Source: Megachile rotundata (lineage: Eukaryota > Arthropoda > Insecta > Hymenoptera > Megachilidae). From it: 64,000 nucleotides of DNA. The stretch covers positions 1 through 64,000 of the forward strand of contig NW_027473625.1 of assembly GCF_050947335.1 (NCBI RefSeq). Reading direction: 5' to 3'. The translations under genes were made by a program, and so were the position numbers. Positions 60,817-64,000 of the stretch are shown one piece after another. The notes under the pieces are model-generated. The model was not told the origin of the DNA. It searched no databases and saw nothing but the letters and a program-made list of their open reading frames with translations. Every line of letters starts with the position of its first letter. Position 1 is the first letter of the stretch.

Positions 60817-62159
60817 AATTTAACTCATATTATTAGCCATATTATGCTTATATGATCGATTGAACGACAATTACTATACTTATTACTCTTATTATTATCA
60901 ATCTAACTCATATTCTTAGCCATATTATGCTTATATGATCGATAGAACGACAATTACTATACTCACTACTCTTAGTATTATCAATCTAACTCATATTATT
61001 AGCCATATTATGCTTAAAATATCGATAGAACGACAATTACTATACTTATTACTGTTATTATTATCAATCTAACTCATATTATTAGCCATATTATACTTAT
61101 ATGATCGATAGAACGAGAATTACTATACTCACTACTCTTAGTATTATCAATCTAACTCATATTATTAGCCATATTATGCTTATATTATCGATAGAACGAC
61201 AATTACTATACTTATTACTGTTATTATTATCAATCTAACTCGTATTATTAGACATATTATGCTTAAATGATTGATAGAACGACAATTACTATACTTATTA
61301 CTGTTATTATTATCAATCTAACTCATATTATTAGCCATATTATGCTTATATGATCGATAGAACGACAATTACTATACTTATTACTCTTATTATTATCAAT
61401 CTAACTCATATTATTAGTCATATTATGCTTATATGATCGATAGAACGAGAATTACTATACTCACTACTCTTAGTATTATCAATCTAACTCATATTATTAG
61501 CCATATTATGCTTATAATATCGATAGAACGACAATTACTATACTTATTACTGTTATTATTATCAATCTAACTCATATTATTAGCCATATTATGCTTAAAT
61601 GATCGATAGAACTACAATTACTATACTCATTACTCTTATTATTATCAATCTAACTCATATTATTAGCCATATTATGCTTATATGATCGATAGAACGAGAA
61701 TTACTATACTCACTACTCTTAGTATTATCAATTTAACTCATATTATTAGCCATATTATGCTTATATGATCGATAGAACGTCAATTACTATACTTATTACT
61801 CTTATTATTATCAATCTAACTCATATTATTAGTCATATCATGCTTATATGATCGATAGAACGACAATTACTATACTTATTACTCTTATTGTTATCAATCT
61901 AACTCATATTATTAGCCATATTATGCTTATATGATCGATAGAACGAGAATTACTATACTCACTACTCTTAGTATTATCAATCTAACTCATATTATTAGCC
62001 ATATTATGCTTATATTATCGATAGAACGACAAATACTCTACTTATTACTCTTATTATCATCAATCTAACTCATATTATTAACCATATTATGCTTATATGA
62101 TCGATAGAACGACAATTACTATACTTATTACTCTTATTATTATCAATCTAACTCATATT

Positions 62160-62770
62160 ATTAACCATATTATGCAGATATGATCGATCGCACGACATTT
62201 GCTATACCTATTACTCTTATTATTATGAATCTAACTCATATTATTAACCATATTATGCAGATATGATCTATAGAACTACAATTACTATACTCATTACTCT
62301 TATTATTATAAATCTAACTCATATTATTAGCCATATTATGCTTATATGATCGATAGAACGACACTTACTATACTCATTACTCTTATTATTATCAATCTAA
62401 CTCATATTATTAGCCATATTATGCTTATATGATCGATAGAACGAGAATTACTATACACACTACTCTTAGTATTATCAATCTAACTCATATTATTAGCCAT
62501 ATTATGCTTATATTATCGATAGAACGACAATTACTATACTTATTACTGTTATTATTATCAATCTAACTCATATTATTAACCATATTATGCTTATATGATC
62601 GACAGAACGACAATTAGTATACTTAGTACTCTTATTATTATCAATCTAACTCATATTATTAACCATATTATGCGGATATGATCGATCGCACGATATTTGC
62701 TATACCTATTACTCTTATTATTATGAATCTAACTCATATTATTAACCATATTATGCAGATATGATCTATG
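62160..62770 (-). repeat. Cluster of left-arm-type monomers near the window end
   Basis: Several monomers with ttaaccatattatgc followed by agatatg or ggatatg, and gatcgatcgcacga, occur at about 62160-62270 and 62640-62770. They lie among A/B monomers and disturb the dimer alternation. A related variant with cacgattatc and catgttattaacc occurs singly near 30514, 44623, 54414 and 57981. The clustering suggests the array composition is shifting towards the left-arm subfamily beyond the window. Confidence 0.72.
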
Positions 62771-64000
62771 GAACTACAAGTACTATACTCACTACTCTTA
62801 GTATTATCACTCTAACTCATATTATTAGCCTTATTATGCTTATATGATCGATAGAACGACAATTACTGTACTTATTACTCTTATTATTATCAATCTAACT
62901 CATGTTATTAACCATATTATGCAGATATGATCGATAGAACGACAATTACTATACTTATTACTGTTATTATTATCAATCTAACTCGTATTATTAGACATAT
63001 TATGCTTAAATGATTGATAGAACGACAATTACTATACTTATTACTGTTATTATTATCAATCTAACTCATATTATTAGCCATATTATGCTTATATGATCGA
63101 TAGAACGACAATTACTATACTTATTACTCTTATTATTATCAATCTGACTCATATTATTAGTCATATTATGCTTATATGATCGATAGAACGAGAATTACTA
63201 TACTCACTACTCTTAGTATTATCAATCTAACTCATATTATTAGCCATATTATGCTTATAATATCGATAGAACGACAATTACTATACTTATTACTGTTATT
63301 ATTATAAATCTAACTCATATTATTAGCCATATTATGCTTAAATGATCGATAGAACTACAATTACTATACTCATTACTCTTATTATTATCAATCTAACTGA
63401 TATTATTAGCCATATTATGCTTATATGATCGATAGAACGAGAATTACTATACTCACTACTCTTAGTATTATCAATTTAACTCATATTATTAGCCATATTA
63501 TGCTTATATGATCGATAGAACGTCAATTACTATACTTATTACTCTTATTATTATCAATCTAACGCATATTATTAGTCATATCATGCTTATATGATCGATA
63601 GAACGAGAATTACTGTAATCACTACTCTTAGTATTATCAATTTAACTCATATTATTAGCCATATTATGCTTATATGATTGATTGAACGACAATTACTATA
63701 CTTATTACTCTTATTATTATCAATCTAACTCATATTATTAGCCATATTATGCTTATATGATCGATAGAACGACAATTACTATACTTATTACTCTTATTGT
63801 TATCAATCTAACTCATATTATTAGCCATATTATGCTTATATGATCGATAGAACGAGAATTACTATACTCACTACTCTTAGTATTATCAATCTAACTCATA
63901 TTATTAGCCATATTATGCTTATATTATCGATAGAACGACAAATACTCTACTTATTACTCTTATTATCATCAATCTAACTCATATTATTAACCATATTATG

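Larger units (their letters stand above)
27470..64000 (-). repeat. Right satellite arm: same 83-bp monomer, inverted
   Basis: About 440 copies of the same monomer, now reading as its reverse complement on the + strand (gccatattatgcttatatg, atcgatagaacgacaatt, actatacttattactctt, attattatcaatctaactc). The landmark gccatattatg at 27553 recurs at 60421 (396 x 83) and 63907 (438 x 83), so 36 kb carries no net insertion or deletion. Copies are more alike than in the left arm and mostly alternate between two types. Type A carries acgacaatt with acttattac; type B carries acgagaatt with actcactactcttagtatt. This gives a 166-bp dimer. The alternation slips in places where two A types are adjacent, for example near 46489 and 46572. 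No gene was found. Open frames of about 62 codons recur only because the repeat recurs. The array continues past the window end. Confidence 0.97.

Noticed and set aside
1..64000. CRISPR array
   Set aside because: Periodicity is regular, but the whole 83-bp period is homologous between copies, so there are no unique spacers; no cas genes are present.
1..64000. Plasmid or viral iteron origin, or a bacterial repeat cluster
   Set aside because: About 770 copies over 64 kb with no coding sequence is incompatible with iterons, which come in short clusters beside a replication gene.
1..64000. CENP-B box, telomere repeat or tRNA-like promoter boxes in the monomer
   Set aside because: No TTCG..A..CGGG-type box, no G-rich telomeric hexamer and no plausible A/B-box pair were seen in the common monomer types.

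Overview
This 64-kb window is, as far as I can read it, one uninterrupted block of AT-rich satellite DNA with no gene. An 83-bp monomer (a typical left-arm copy has 21 G+C of 83, about 25%) is repeated roughly 770 times. It is broken only by a run of exactly 100 N at 27370-27469. The array runs off both window ends, so its true size is larger. Long arrays of a sub-nucleosomal monomer with nested higher-order repeats are typical of eukaryotic constitutive heterochromatin (centromeric, pericentromeric or subtelomeric). Nothing identifies the species. I saw no unique sequence, transposon, RNA gene, CENP-B-box-like motif or telomeric repeat.

Layout: (1) Left arm, 1-27369, with monomers in one orientation (core ataatatgg..taataatatgagttag, G-rich on the + strand). 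Monomer subtypes are diverse, with nested duplications of 7, 8, 27, 35, 53, 63, 80, 120 and 173 monomers. A run of 166-bp dimers appears at about 16.9-17.3 kb. (2) The last 2.9 kb of the left arm, about 24.5-27.37 kb, is full of one-base insertions and deletions, unlike anything else in the window. (3) An N gap of conventional size. (4) Right arm, 27470-64000, with the same monomer in the opposite orientation, more homogeneous, and mostly built of alternating A/B monomers (166-bp dimers). These are nested in duplicated blocks with spacings of 23, 33, 43, 46, 118, 141, 170 and 288 monomers.

Two features stand out. The 83-bp register is almost perfectly kept: landmark motifs in the right arm are separated by exactly 438 x 83 bp, and in the left arm by 294 x 83 minus 1 bp. 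Orientation also flips exactly at the N gap. The flip may be a real inversion inside the array, or two contigs joined in arbitrary orientation. The dense indels on the gap's left flank favour a poorly supported contig end there. The sequence does not demonstrate a new protein-coding or RNA system. What deserves attention is the satellite family, its higher-order architecture and its in-register recombination junctions.
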